Assembly (NCBI GenBank): GCA_023666665.1
Contig: JAMPBN010000002.1
Span: 1-64,000 of the forward strand
Direction of reading: 5' to 3'
DNA from: Prevotella sp.
GTDB taxonomy: Bacteria; Bacteroidota; Bacteroidia; Bacteroidales; Muribaculaceae
Length of the DNA: 64,000 bases
In this document: piece by piece, positions 1-7,786 of the stretch
Layout: each line of letters begins with the position of its first letter
Position numbering within the stretch: position 1 is the stretch's first letter
Made by a program: the position numbers and the translations under genes
The notes under the pieces: model-generated
Told to the model about the DNA's origin: nothing
Database searches by the model: none
The model's input: the letters and a program-made list of their open reading frames with translations, nothing else

Positions 1-114
1 GATTGTAACAGATTGTGACAGTTTCTGACAATTAGGTCATTTACCGATGCAGAATGTCGGAAATATTGCGCAATGAGTTGATACTTAATTTATTGGTGCT
101 TGCTTGTGTAATTG
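1..114. other. Putative host flank left of the prophage
   Basis: No convincing gene is visible. The first 30 bases hold three imperfect 10-bp units (gattgtaaca, gattgtgaca, gtttctgaca). I assign this stretch to the host because the att candidate starts at 115, but it is too short to prove that. Confidence 0.35.
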
Positions 115-125
115 CGAGTACCAAA
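115..125. repeat. Candidate left attachment core (att)
   Basis: CGAGTACCAAA here is repeated exactly at 58647-58657, beside the integrase gene, and similarity continues imperfectly to the right (both copies have AGTA two bases further on). The position fits a prophage end: the last late gene and its terminator lie just to the right. The 58,532-bp spacing would be the phage genome length. An 11-bp match could partly reflect an integrase arm site rather than the crossover core. Confidence 0.5.
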
Positions 126-140
126 CGAGTATCAAAATCA

Positions 141-216
141 ATAAAAAACCTCCAAAAACGCCATTTTTCAGGGGTCTTTGGAGGCAACGCAACTGATGAC
201 GAAATCAATCATCAGG
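141..216 (-). ncRNA. Candidate phage small RNA with exposed UUGCGUUG seed
   Basis: Read leftward, a promoter (221-250) is followed at once by a perfect 7-bp hairpin (arms 209-215 and 193-199, 9-nt loop), an 8-nt unpaired linker (185-192) and a rho-independent terminator hairpin with a T-tract (184-141). The predicted RNA is about 75 nt and has no useful reading frame. The linker, UUGCGUUG, is the exact complement of CAACGCAA, found immediately upstream of many phage start codons (27708, 28084, 45994, 48591, 51863, 54474 and others). With flanking bases the match reaches 10-12 nt. The architecture is what a trans-acting antisense RNA would have. Transcription and function are inferred. Confidence 0.6.
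142..184 (-). terminator. Rho-independent terminator of the leftward late operon
   Basis: Arms 149-162 and 171-184 form a stem of about 14 bp with one mismatch and one wobble, followed on the minus strand by a run of six T. It ends both the candidate small RNA and the late/lysis transcript, and lies between the last phage gene and the att candidate. Confidence 0.8.
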
Positions 217-220
217 TCTG

Positions 221-250
221 CAAAGGTAGCAATAATTTCACAATTACAAA
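221..250 (-). promoter_or_regulatory. Bacteroidales-type promoter for the small RNA
   Basis: On the minus strand TTTG (250-247) is followed after 18 nt by TACCTTTG (228-221), matching the Bacteroides -33 TTTG / -7 TAnnTTTG consensus. It points out of the phage, and the only thing downstream before the terminator is the two-hairpin RNA. It overlaps the 3' end of the spanin-like gene. Confidence 0.6.
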
Positions 251-843
251 ATACCTTTGCGTGATTGACTATTTTTATATCTTCGGACTGCTATTATAAC
301 AAAGACAATCGCGGCAATGATGATTAGTGCGCCGGTTATTGCTCCGAGATAGTAGATGAGTCCACGTTTGGGCTTTTCTTCGTAGGTGGTTTCGATGTTG
401 GAGTCAGTTGTTAAATCTTCCTTGACAACTGAATTGTCGGAGGTGGTTTGCTCGGTGGCGATGTCGGTTTGTGTGGTTTCGGTTTTGTCGCCATTGAGCG
501 TAATGCGTCCTGTCGTGATAGACTTAATCCCTGCATTGGGAGGCTCGGTGCTTTCGCGGTCGCGTGGCTTGGTGGCTTCTTGATAGTGTCGGGTAGTGTC
601 GGTGGTGGTAGTGTTGTCAAAATACTCAGTCTTGGTAAATTCAATCACTGCCGAAGTGATGTCATTAACCGTTGTCGAGATGCTGACGGCTTGGTCTGTC
701 GTAGATGTGTTGTGCTGCTCGCTTTCGGTGGAGGTGGAGATTTGCACCTCTGCGGTGGAGGTGGTCGCTTTGCGAGTGGTTGTGCAACCAGTCGCTAACA
801 CGAAAGCGAGAGCGAGTGCAAAGATGATGAGTAAACGTTTCAT
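244..843 (-). CDS. Lipoprotein with C-terminal membrane anchor, probable u-spanin
   Basis: This 199-residue protein begins with a lipoprotein signal (hydrophobic stretch then lipobox LATGC near residues 16-20), continues with a long Thr/Ser-rich periplasmic segment, and ends with one membrane helix (about residues 163-187) and a basic tail. An outer-membrane lipid anchor plus an inner-membrane helix in one chain is the architecture of unimolecular spanins, which fuse the two membranes in the last step of lysis. It is the last gene of the lysis cassette and overlaps the endolysin by 4 bp. The low-complexity middle gives no family match, so the call rests on architecture and position. Confidence 0.6.
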   Translation of the reverse strand: MKRLLIIFALALAFVLATGCTTTRKATTSTAEVQISTSTESEQHNTSTTDQAVSISTTVNDITSAVIEFTKTEYFDNTTTTDTTRHYQEATKPRDRESTEPPNAGIKSITTGRITLNGDKTETTQTDIATEQTTSDNSVVKEDLTTDSNIETTYEEKPKRGLIYYLGAITGALIIIAAIVFVIIAVRRYKNSQSRKGIL

Positions 844-1448
844 TTGGGCATTGTTTTGATGTAGCGTTCTATTGCGGTGATGTGGAGGTCTGCGAGCTCT
901 TGCATACCAGTTTCAGAGAGTAGGTAATCGACATCGGTTTTGTTGTCTTGGAATAGGCATTCAGTCAGGACTGCCGGGCAGTTGGTGTTTTTGAGAATGT
1001 AGATGTCGGATTTCGTCCAACTCCACGTCCAATACTTTTCAGCTGGCACGGAGCGGTTGCCGAGTAGGTTGCGAGCCTGTGCTTCCTCCGTGAATATGGC
1101 GGCGCAGCGTTTTGAGTTGGTGGAGGCGTTCTTTGATACGAATACGCTGAAACCTCGTGCATCGTGCCATTTGCCGTCTGCTCCGGCTGCGTTGTTGTGG
1201 ACTGAAACGAGAATGCAGTTCTTTGTGCCATATTTACGGCAAAGGTCATTGACGCGGTCTTTGCGAATGGCTAACGGCACATCATAGGTTTCGGGAGTGA
1301 TAAACTCCACCTGTATGCCTTTGGCTTTTGCTTTTTGAGCAATGAGCCTTACCATATCCCGCGCCCATTCATATTCTTTGAGCCGCTTGTCGGGAGAGCA
1401 TTTTCCGGGTGTGTTTGCTCCGTGTCCGTTGTCGAGTAATAAAATCAT
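840..1448 (-). CDS. Endolysin, N-acetylmuramoyl-L-alanine amidase (Amidase_3-like)
   Basis: Predicted zinc amidase cutting the bond between N-acetylmuramic acid and the peptide stem at the end of infection. The 202 residues look like a single catalytic domain: the N terminus has DNGHGA with zinc-ligand His9, a glutamate follows near residues 25-27, SVHNNA supplies a second His near 84, and VLTECLF gives the catalytic Glu near 163. There is no signal peptide, so export through a holin is expected. It overlaps the upstream holin gene and the downstream spanin-like gene by 4 bp each, a translationally coupled cassette. Confidence 0.85.
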   Translation of the reverse strand: MILLLDNGHGANTPGKCSPDKRLKEYEWARDMVRLIAQKAKAKGIQVEFITPETYDVPLAIRKDRVNDLCRKYGTKNCILVSVHNNAAGADGKWHDARGFSVFVSKNASTNSKRCAAIFTEEAQARNLLGNRSVPAEKYWTWSWTKSDIYILKNTNCPAVLTECLFQDNKTDVDYLLSETGMQELADLHITAIERYIKTMPK

Positions 1449-1927
1449 TGTTCAGATATTGTGAGAGTTGTTGTTTCGGTTTTGTTTTGGCTGAATAGCA
1501 CGTTAATCTTCTCTACGAGGTCGTGAGCGTCCTTTTCGTTGGCACACTTGACGATTTGCCGGAGTATGGCCGGGAGTTCGGTTGTGTGGCTCTTGCGGCG
1601 TTTGGCGTGTTCAAACATTGATTTAATCTCAATGATGATTAAGCCGACTCCGAACAGCACCACCATAAACGGCATAACGTAGAATGAGAATATCAAGCCG
1701 ATGCAGTCTATTAAAAATCCGATGATGAGAAAACGCCAATATTCTGACATCTTGTCAATCGTTACTCGGAGCTTGTGAGAGTGAACGCGTTCCTTTATTA
1801 CTCTCGCGGTGTGGACTCCGTCCCATAAATCGAGCATTATTGCCAACACCACGAGTAGGCTAATTGCGAGGAATACTCCGGCAAATAGCATTACTTTTGA
1901 GAGTGAGACGAAGTCTAAATCTTGCAT
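1445..1927 (-). CDS. Holin-like membrane protein
   Basis: With the start at 1927 (MQDLDF) the protein is 160 residues; the open frame runs further upstream, but that part is Arg-rich and overlaps the previous gene. There are about two to four hydrophobic segments: one near residues 10-35 and a pair near 65-105. A charged cytoplasmic C terminus follows. Size, topology and place directly before the amidase fit phage holins that make holes in the inner membrane. The family cannot be named from sequence alone. Confidence 0.6.
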   Translation of the reverse strand: MQDLDFVSLSKVMLFAGVFLAISLLVVLAIMLDLWDGVHTARVIKERVHSHKLRVTIDKMSEYWRFLIIGFLIDCIGLIFSFYVMPFMVVLFGVGLIIIEIKSMFEHAKRRKSHTTELPAILRQIVKCANEKDAHDLVEKINVLFSQNKTETTTLTISEQ

Positions 1928-2157
1928 ACGAGAATGTGGATTAAACGTCCAATAATCGCTCCGGCGAGAGTGAGTCCGAAGTCTATCCAATCCCATTTGC
2001 CGCCCCACAATTTGTCTTTGAGTTCGAGAGCAGCAGCAACGCCACCTCCGGCGTAGGCAGCGCAATAGTTGCTATTCGCAAAAAAGCCTATTGCGATACC
2101 GCCGCCGAAGTGCGTCAGTCGGTGGCTCTCTTGGAGCCAAACGAGTATTTTCTTCAT
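1915..2157 (-). CDS. Small membrane protein, first gene of the lysis cassette
   Basis: An 80-residue protein starting MKKILVWLQ, with two hydrophobic stretches (about 20-45 and 58-78) separated by a charged segment rich in Lys, Trp and Asp. Similar small proteins recur in lysis modules of gut Bacteroides-type phages; an antiholin or second holin is possible but unproven. The start at 2157 was preferred because the open frame upstream runs into the promoter at 2181-2214. The end overlaps the holin gene by 13 bp. Confidence 0.55.
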   Translation of the reverse strand: MKKILVWLQESHRLTHFGGGIAIGFFANSNYCAAYAGGGVAAALELKDKLWGGKWDWIDFGLTLAGAIIGRLIHILVCKI

Positions 2158-2180
2158 TGCCTGTGATACGTTGATTTGTG

Positions 2181-2214
2181 CAAAGTTAATAAAATAGTGC
2201 GTATTGAGCACTAT
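2181..2214 (-). promoter_or_regulatory. Late promoter with GTGC-N7-GCAC inverted repeat (lysis cassette)
   Basis: On the minus strand a -7 box TAACTTTG (2188-2181) lies 24 bp upstream of the start at 2157. Next to it is a 7-bp inverted repeat, ATAGTGC (2194-2200) and GCACTAT (2208-2214), in place of an obvious -33 element. The same box plus repeat is found at 27009-27048 and 42137-42173. Confidence 0.55.
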
Positions 2215-2228
2215 TGCTTTGAATGTTT

Positions 2229-5200
2229 TTACCACTTGTGTGTTGCCAAAACAATGAAAGTGAAGTTTGCTTCATTGAAAGTATCGTCATCGCCGGTGTA
2301 AACCGTGAATGAGTTTGCGTCTCGCTGAATAACTGAAGCATAGCACCCTGCGCCATTATCATTGCGAAGTCGTTCAGCGGTTAACAACACGGTGTAATTG
2401 TCGGCAGATGAGAATAAGCCATTCGGAAGTTGTATTGTTACATACTTGTTTCCGCTGATTGGATAACTAATGTTCAATCCCGAATAGTCTGCGAAATTAT
2501 CGTCATAACGCTTACACTTTGTCATTGTTGGAGAACCGTCCTTAAATTCGACTTTACCGGCAAATATCGCTCGTAGAGGAAATCCCTCACCGGCGTTCTT
2601 GGTGGCATATTGGAAACGGTTTAAGATGAGCCAACCAATGAATTTGTCGCCCTCACCTATACCTATCATTTCGACTCCCTCATAAGGTTTTATGCGTAAT
2701 TCAGCCATTTGCTCTCCGTCCTCATAGTAGTAGTAACCACTTGGGGCATTGTTCGCAATTGTGCCTTTTGCGGTTCTGCCGTCAAAGTCGTAGTTAAGAA
2801 TTGTTGCTCTGAAACCGTTATACTCTGATGTGAACGGCACGGCAAAATGAGTATATCCAGGCGGTTCGTATCCCGGAATGACAACGCAGTTGTTATTGTG
2901 GAGTCCGAGTGTTGAGATTGAGATTAAACCGCTTGAACCGAGTTGTGTTGTTCCATTTACAAACGGAGTCCTTAAAGCACCTTTCAGTAGTACGTTGTTA
3001 AATGTGCCATTGTTGGCGATGATGTTTCCGAGTTCGTCCCACGAGATATTGCCTTTTGCGAGTTGACCCGAACCGTCCGTGCCGTTAAACTCAACCATAG
3101 TTTGCCCGGATTGATTGGTAATATTTATCGAGGCGTTTTTGAGGGATAGAGCCTTTTTTATTAGATTATTCCAATCCATATAACTACTATCATTTCCGAT
3201 GTGTAGTGCGCTCTTTGCGAGGTCGAGAAAACTCTTGCCGTCCGAGCATACAATTCGGTCGGTGGTGATGCGTCCGGGTAAAATCTCCGTGAAGCCGTGG
3301 AGTGTTACGAATGAGCGTTCTCCATATAGTTCCGAGTTGAGCATACCAACGAGCAGATGATAATAGCCGTCTTCGTGGTCTATGTTGATAGATGTTTCGC
3401 TCAAAACGTATGAGCCTTTTTCGGTGGGTCTGACTAATGCTCCGCTTTCGTTGTAGGACTCTTTTTGCACACGAGCATAGAGGTAGTATTTAGCCGAGGG
3501 GTTGTCAAGTGTTGGCGACTTCCATTCAGGCATCTGCCACCACAAATATTCAGTCAGGGTGTGAGATGCTTTGATTGAGTCCACACCAATAGTCATGTGC
3601 TTCAGCCACCCTGCCGGACATTGCAGTTCTTTGAGGTCTTGGTCGTAAGTGATTTGCCAATCGTCATTACCGGCGGTAATGATGTTGTTGCCGATTACGA
3701 ATTGCAGCGACTCGTCTCCTATGAGCATTGCCATTGTCTGTACGGCAATAGGTGCAACCGAGCCGGAAAACTCGCCGAGCTTGGCATCTTCGAGCATTCC
3801 GATTGTTTCGAGGGCATCGCGGAAACGGCGTTTTGTGAATTGGATAACCTTCTTCTTGGTGTCCTCAATCGCTACCTCCGTGTTTTCGATTTGTTGCAGT
3901 TGAGAGTTTACGGTTGTGGCTGATTGTATGGAGTTGGAGATTTCGAGAGTCGGAGAATACGGCGCGTTAATGTAGTCCTTAATGCCGATAATGCGAATGT
4001 CGAGGCCGTCAACGGCAAACTGCGAGTCGGTAAAATGAATGTACGAACCGACTTTGAGATAGCCGCCAATTTTGAGCCAGTTTCGTTTTGCGTAGATTGA
4101 TTGCAGTTCTCCGGCAAACGTAAATTTTTGGTCTTCGTGTTCGTAGAGGTATTTTGCACCCTCTCTGAACATATCCCATGCAGCACCGCTCTTGTTGTCG
4201 TTGTTGCAGATGTATTCCTTTGGAAGCATTATGCCAAATACGGCGTATGTGTCAGGGTTGGAGGCGGCGGCACTTGGTTTGAATGTTTCATTCGGGAGTG
4301 TTATGCCGTCTTCCTCCATAGGCACGAGTTCCCAACGTTTGTCTTCGTGGCGATATTTGACCTCAAATTCTCGCCCTGCCAACATACCCGATTGGAAAAT
4401 AATTGTCATTGACTCTCCGGCGATGATGTAGTTGTTAAAATTGAGGTTGTCGGGGATTGTCGAGTCGATGATGTCGTAAAAGTTTTTCTCCACGTTTGGA
4501 GTGGCTACTCCTGTAACCTTGCCGATGAATGAGGGGTAAATCTCGGAGCAGTCGAGCGAGTCCTCCATTACGGCGGTGCTTGTCTTGTCGGAGCGTTCTA
4601 TATAATAGCCCTCCGAGTCGGTTTTGTAAGTCCTGCCCTCATAGTCGAGGGTTTGAGATTTAGGCAGACGGAGTTCAGCCGGGTTGTTGGAGTAGTCGAA
4701 TAGTTTGCCATACTGCGAGCGGTCGATGTTGTCTTCGCCGCCCTGCACATAGAGGCGTTTCACCGGCTTGCCGTCTGCTTCGGTGGTGCGTCCGACTCCC
4801 GGCACAAAACCGTTGCCACGTCCGTAGGATAGCGGCAGAGGGTCGCTCTTGAAATATTCTACTTTGTGGAGTGCTATTTCAAAAGTGCCGTTGCCGTTGT
4901 TGATGATTTCGTATTCGGTTTCAAATGTTGTGGCTACGGAGTTGAGAGCAGATAAACAATCCGTGTGGTTAAATTCAATCGTCTTTTCGGTTGAGTCGAT
5001 GATGTGTTCTTTGTTGTAGAGCCATACGCCCTCACCGTCACGCGTACATAGGTTCTTGACTATTTCCTCTATAAATTCGTGAGGCTTGGCACACATTGAG
5101 AATTTGAGCCGTCCGTCAACGGTGTTGCGCAGTTTGTAGAGCGAGAGGTTGTCTTCCTTTGTGCCGAGGGTCATACTATACTCAATCTTCTGTGTACCTT

Positions 5201-5489
5201 GCTTTTTGAGGTTCTGCGGACTGTTGAGCGTAAATGTTTGATTTTGGAACATACACGATGTCCCGACCGGAAATTCAACGTAATACGGCAGATTGAATTT
5301 CAGAACGAGTTGCGGAGCCTGCATCAATGCGCGGTAGCGGTACGATGAGTCTTCAACGTCAATGCCGATTTCGATGCGGTAGGGGTATTGATTGAGCAGC
5401 ATTCGTGTAACCTTGACACGCTCGCGCCATTCTTCAGGAATAGCGGAGCGGTCAAAGTTGGTTGCTTGGTAGAATGTGAGTGTTATCAT
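2229..5489 (-). CDS. Tail tip / hub protein (Tal-like)
   Basis: A 1086-residue virion protein. The N-terminal 400 residues look like the hub domain found at the tip of siphophage tails, with segments describing a measured ligand-like surface. The middle carries a peptide containing TTDRIVCSDGKSFLDL, as in central tail-fibre proteins, then a Gly/Asn-rich receptor-facing C terminus. It would close the tail tube and help contact the host surface. It lies between the tail-fibre/DGR block and the lysis cassette and overlaps the preceding gene by 4 bp. No catalytic motif was recognised, so an attached cell-wall hydrolase activity cannot be claimed. Confidence 0.65.
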   Translation of the reverse strand: MITLTFYQATNFDRSAIPEEWRERVKVTRMLLNQYPYRIEIGIDVEDSSYRYRALMQAPQLVLKFNLPYYVEFPVGTSCMFQNQTFTLNSPQNLKKQGTQKIEYSMTLGTKEDNLSLYKLRNTVDGRLKFSMCAKPHEFIEEIVKNLCTRDGEGVWLYNKEHIIDSTEKTIEFNHTDCLSALNSVATTFETEYEIINNGNGTFEIALHKVEYFKSDPLPLSYGRGNGFVPGVGRTTEADGKPVKRLYVQGGEDNIDRSQYGKLFDYSNNPAELRLPKSQTLDYEGRTYKTDSEGYYIERSDKTSTAVMEDSLDCSEIYPSFIGKVTGVATPNVEKNFYDIIDSTIPDNLNFNNYIIAGESMTIIFQSGMLAGREFEVKYRHEDKRWELVPMEEDGITLPNETFKPSAAASNPDTYAVFGIMLPKEYICNNDNKSGAAWDMFREGAKYLYEHEDQKFTFAGELQSIYAKRNWLKIGGYLKVGSYIHFTDSQFAVDGLDIRIIGIKDYINAPYSPTLEISNSIQSATTVNSQLQQIENTEVAIEDTKKKVIQFTKRRFRDALETIGMLEDAKLGEFSGSVAPIAVQTMAMLIGDESLQFVIGNNIITAGNDDWQITYDQDLKELQCPAGWLKHMTIGVDSIKASHTLTEYLWWQMPEWKSPTLDNPSAKYYLYARVQKESYNESGALVRPTEKGSYVLSETSINIDHEDGYYHLLVGMLNSELYGERSFVTLHGFTEILPGRITTDRIVCSDGKSFLDLAKSALHIGNDSSYMDWNNLIKKALSLKNASINITNQSGQTMVEFNGTDGSGQLAKGNISWDELGNIIANNGTFNNVLLKGALRTPFVNGTTQLGSSGLISISTLGLHNNNCVVIPGYEPPGYTHFAVPFTSEYNGFRATILNYDFDGRTAKGTIANNAPSGYYYYEDGEQMAELRIKPYEGVEMIGIGEGDKFIGWLILNRFQYATKNAGEGFPLRAIFAGKVEFKDGSPTMTKCKRYDDNFADYSGLNISYPISGNKYVTIQLPNGLFSSADNYTVLLTAERLRNDNGAGCYASVIQRDANSFTVYTGDDDTFNEANFTFIVLATHKW

Positions 5490-5983
5490 TCAGCCTTATA
5501 ATTTGAGTAGTCGATTGAGTCTTTGCGCTGCCAGCCCTCTGCGAGAGCGGTTACAACGTGAGTCATTGCCAGTGTGTAAAAGTCTGTGAAGTCGGCGAGT
5601 TTGTCGAATGTGTGGTACATCGGTTTGCCCTCTGTGTCTTCGCCGAGTTTGAACGTTACCGGCAATGTTTTTCCTTTGGTCTGAACGGCGAGGTCGTAGG
5701 CGGCTTTGAAGTTGAATTGATTTTCGGTTGAGAGCCATACCGGCATATCGTTCCACTTGAAGCCGGAGAGGATTTTTTCGTCAGTCTGCGCGTTGATGAG
5801 TGCTTCGATGTCGGCGCGGATTTCTGCGAGTGTCGGAACGTGGTCGTAATACTTGCGGTAGTTGTAGCCTTGACCGTCCGAGTCTTCGGCATAGTCAAAG
5901 ATGATGAGAGAGTTATTTTGTGAGAGAACTACGAGGCGGTCTTGACGTTCTGCCGCTCCCACTTTGAAAAATGTTGTGTCCAT
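5486..5983 (-). CDS. Probable tail-fibre assembly-type protein
   Basis: From the start at 5983 the protein has 165 residues. The open frame extends upstream as a Ser/Thr/Arg-rich stretch overlapping the reverse transcriptase gene, so the internal start is preferred. The middle (GFKWNDMPVWLSTENQFN) resembles small proteins encoded beside fibres that assist their assembly (DUF4376-like); this is recall, not a search result. It lies 16 bp downstream of the reverse transcriptase stop and overlaps the tail tip gene by 4 bp. It does not look like an Avd helper, having no basic four-helix pattern. Confidence 0.45.
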   Translation of the reverse strand: MDTTFFKVGAAERQDRLVVLSQNNSLIIFDYAEDSDGQGYNYRKYYDHVPTLAEIRADIEALINAQTDEKILSGFKWNDMPVWLSTENQFNFKAAYDLAVQTKGKTLPVTFKLGEDTEGKPMYHTFDKLADFTDFYTLAMTHVVTALAEGWQRKDSIDYSNYKAE

Positions 5984-5999
5984 TGTGGTGGTGTCGGTT

Positions 6000-7352
6000 T
6001 TAGTTGAAGTAATAGCGCGAGCCTCGTCCGTTCTCGAACGGCTCACACATTATTGTAGTTTTGAACGGAAAACCGTCAGGCAACTCGCGGACTTGGTCGA
6101 GGATTGATTTCATCTCAGCCGAGTTTGTGAAAAACTTGCCCGGAGTTCCATTCGAGGCATACTTGAACGACACGAGGTAACGGTTCTCTCCGTGTTGTGT
6201 CTTTACGTCACGTTCATAGTCGCAAATGATAATCTCAATGTTGATTATTGAGTTCAATCGCACTTGTTGGCCGTTAAACCTTTTCTTGCCGTCTGTCGGC
6301 TGATATTGCAGACCGAAGTCCTTAAAATTCTTCATTCTTAATTTACGTTGTTTGAGTTCTATTTTGTTGTATTCACTTGGGAATAGTAGTTTTTTTGTTA
6401 AGTTGTGGCAGTTGCCGTGCTTGGTCATACCATAGTATGAGCCAATAATCTCCTGCCGGCGTTTGCGGCTCTTGACATTGTGGAGCTTCCGTGCGAACGA
6501 TTTTTTGACTCGCTTTCGCAGTAGAGCGAAGTCGCGGAACATAACAAAGCCGAGGAAATCAATTCCGCAGTCAATCGGGAATACTCTTTCATTGGGCTTG
6601 ATGTGTTGTTCGATGCTTTCAATCTGCCTGTGTACGAGGTCGCGAAATTGCCACGCTTCTTCTTTGGTGGCGAATAGTCCGAGAATATCATCACAATATC
6701 GGTAATAGAATTTGTAACCGTGTTCATCTTTGACGATGTGGTCGAGGTTGTATGAGAGTAGTTGATTGCAGACTCCCTGCGAGGAACGCATCCCCATACT
6801 CAACGAAACGCCGTCAGGGAGTAGGAATACAAATTGCTCCAATATGCCGAGCAGTTTTTTATCCTTGAACACATGGCGCAACGATGCCATTGCGTGTATG
6901 TGGCGCACGGTGTCGTAGCACTTATGTACATCTCCTTTGTAGGCGTATTTGAGTTCCGGGTGTGCTGCAATGTCGCGTTGGATTTGTTCTTTTAAGTCGT
7001 GCATTCCGCGTCCTTTGATTGACGCGCCGGTGGTGCGAATGTATCGAGGTTGCAAATGCTTGTCGACAACCGACATTACGGCATTGATTTTGATGCGGTC
7101 GCGCATATTGAACACTTGAATGTTCCGCAGTTTGCCGCCCTCAATAATCGGCTTTTCGTGGTAGTTGTCGAGATGTATCTTACCCGACAAAATCTCTTCC
7201 TTGACTTCCGAGAGAAATTCTTCGCGATGAGCAATGAGCCATTTACCCTCACCGAGTCGCTTTCGATGAGTTCCGCGCAATACCTTGTCGAACGATTGTT
7301 CGAGATTGGATTGTGCAACGATTTCTTCTATTACATAGCCTATTCTTTTCAT
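6000..7352 (-). CDS. Diversity-generating retroelement reverse transcriptase
   Basis: This 450-residue enzyme would copy the template repeat RNA into cDNA with errors at adenines. From the start at 7352 I see the palm motifs: motif A Asp near 141 (YKGDVHKCYD), MGMRSSQ near 186-192, the SQ-type motif that separates DGR enzymes from group II intron enzymes, and the active site YCDD near 219-222. Residues beyond about 330 form an unusual extra C-terminal region. The template repeat lies 195 bp upstream and the diversified tail fibre just before it. No Avd helper gene is next to it. The open frame runs 21 codons further upstream, but the internal Met gives the normal DGR N terminus. Confidence 0.92.
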   Translation of the reverse strand: MKRIGYVIEEIVAQSNLEQSFDKVLRGTHRKRLGEGKWLIAHREEFLSEVKEEILSGKIHLDNYHEKPIIEGGKLRNIQVFNMRDRIKINAVMSVVDKHLQPRYIRTTGASIKGRGMHDLKEQIQRDIAAHPELKYAYKGDVHKCYDTVRHIHAMASLRHVFKDKKLLGILEQFVFLLPDGVSLSMGMRSSQGVCNQLLSYNLDHIVKDEHGYKFYYRYCDDILGLFATKEEAWQFRDLVHRQIESIEQHIKPNERVFPIDCGIDFLGFVMFRDFALLRKRVKKSFARKLHNVKSRKRRQEIIGSYYGMTKHGNCHNLTKKLLFPSEYNKIELKQRKLRMKNFKDFGLQYQPTDGKKRFNGQQVRLNSIINIEIIICDYERDVKTQHGENRYLVSFKYASNGTPGKFFTNSAEMKSILDQVRELPDGFPFKTTIMCEPFENGRGSRYYFN

Positions 7353-7547
7353 TACAATTGAGGTTGCCTTCAATTCTCCGTGGCCTATGTTCTTCGAGTC
7401 GTGATGACCTACCAAACACTACCACATTTACCTGTTTTTCTGCTTTCCACGTTGGACGTGCTTTTGCAAGTGGTTCGGGTTACTCGCACATACGCTGAAG
7501 CTCACGAGCGGCGTTGCAGAGGTGCGATTTATTGAGGTGGATTGTTT
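7353..7547 (-). other. Noncoding spacer between template repeat and reverse transcriptase
   Basis: No reading frame of interest on the coding strand. In characterised DGRs the RNA immediately downstream of the template repeat is structured and needed to prime cDNA synthesis; by position this 195-nt stretch is the counterpart. That role is inferred. Confidence 0.5.
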
Positions 7548-7664
7548 GCGAGCCGAGAGCCGTTATTCGTGTTCGAGTTCGAAGATGCGTTGTTCGCGTT
7601 CGCATACACGAGACCGCCATTCGCATTCGAGTTGTTGTTCGAGCGACCGACACAACGGCAACGA
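7548..7664 (-). repeat. DGR template repeat (TR)
   Basis: A 117-bp copy of the variable regions at 7818-7934 and 49393-49504. Read in the variable-region frame it is crowded with AAY codons (about 12 Asn), the hallmark of templates in which adenine mutagenesis gives many residues and no stops. It holds 27 adenines. Tail-fibre VR1 differs at 17 positions and VR2 at 10, and all 27 mismatches are at template adenines. The 3' end (GGCTCTCGGCTCGC) has no adenine and is identical in all three copies, matching an initiation-of-mutagenic-homing segment. A 66-codon frame crossing it is not in the variable-region frame and is not a gene. Confidence 0.95.
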
Positions 7665-7739
7665 AGTAACCCTCTGCCATTATATTTTTCTATTTTGGTT
7701 TTATTCTGTTCATTGTATCATTATTTTTGAGTTATGGAG

Positions 7740-7762
7740 GTGGCGGCAATTTTTACCGCCAC
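7740..7762 (-). terminator. GC-rich hairpin after the tail-fibre gene
   Basis: Perfect 7-bp arms GTGGCGG (7740-7746) and CCGCCAC (7756-7762), 9-nt loop. It lies 25-47 bp past the tail-fibre stop and 56 bp past VR1. It has no clear T-run, so it could be a weak terminator, an RNA-stability structure or the target-site hairpin some DGRs use. Confidence 0.4.
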
Positions 7763-7786
7763 GCTCCACGCTTTACGCTTTTTCGC

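Noticed and set aside
196-264. 22-codon frame on the plus strand after an AACGCAACTG leader-like match
   Set aside because: It would overlap the minus-strand RNA unit; the plus strand has no promoter there and the peptide is short.
54-299. Open frame of 81 codons over the left att and terminator
   Set aside because: It crosses a terminator hairpin and an att candidate and has no recognisable protein features.
7480-7680. 66-codon minus frame across the template repeat
   Set aside because: Not in the variable-region frame; it is a by-product of the template sequence.
7665-7786. Possible Avd gene between VR1 and template
   Set aside because: Only 122 bp, AT-rich with many stops; too short for the about 120-residue helper.
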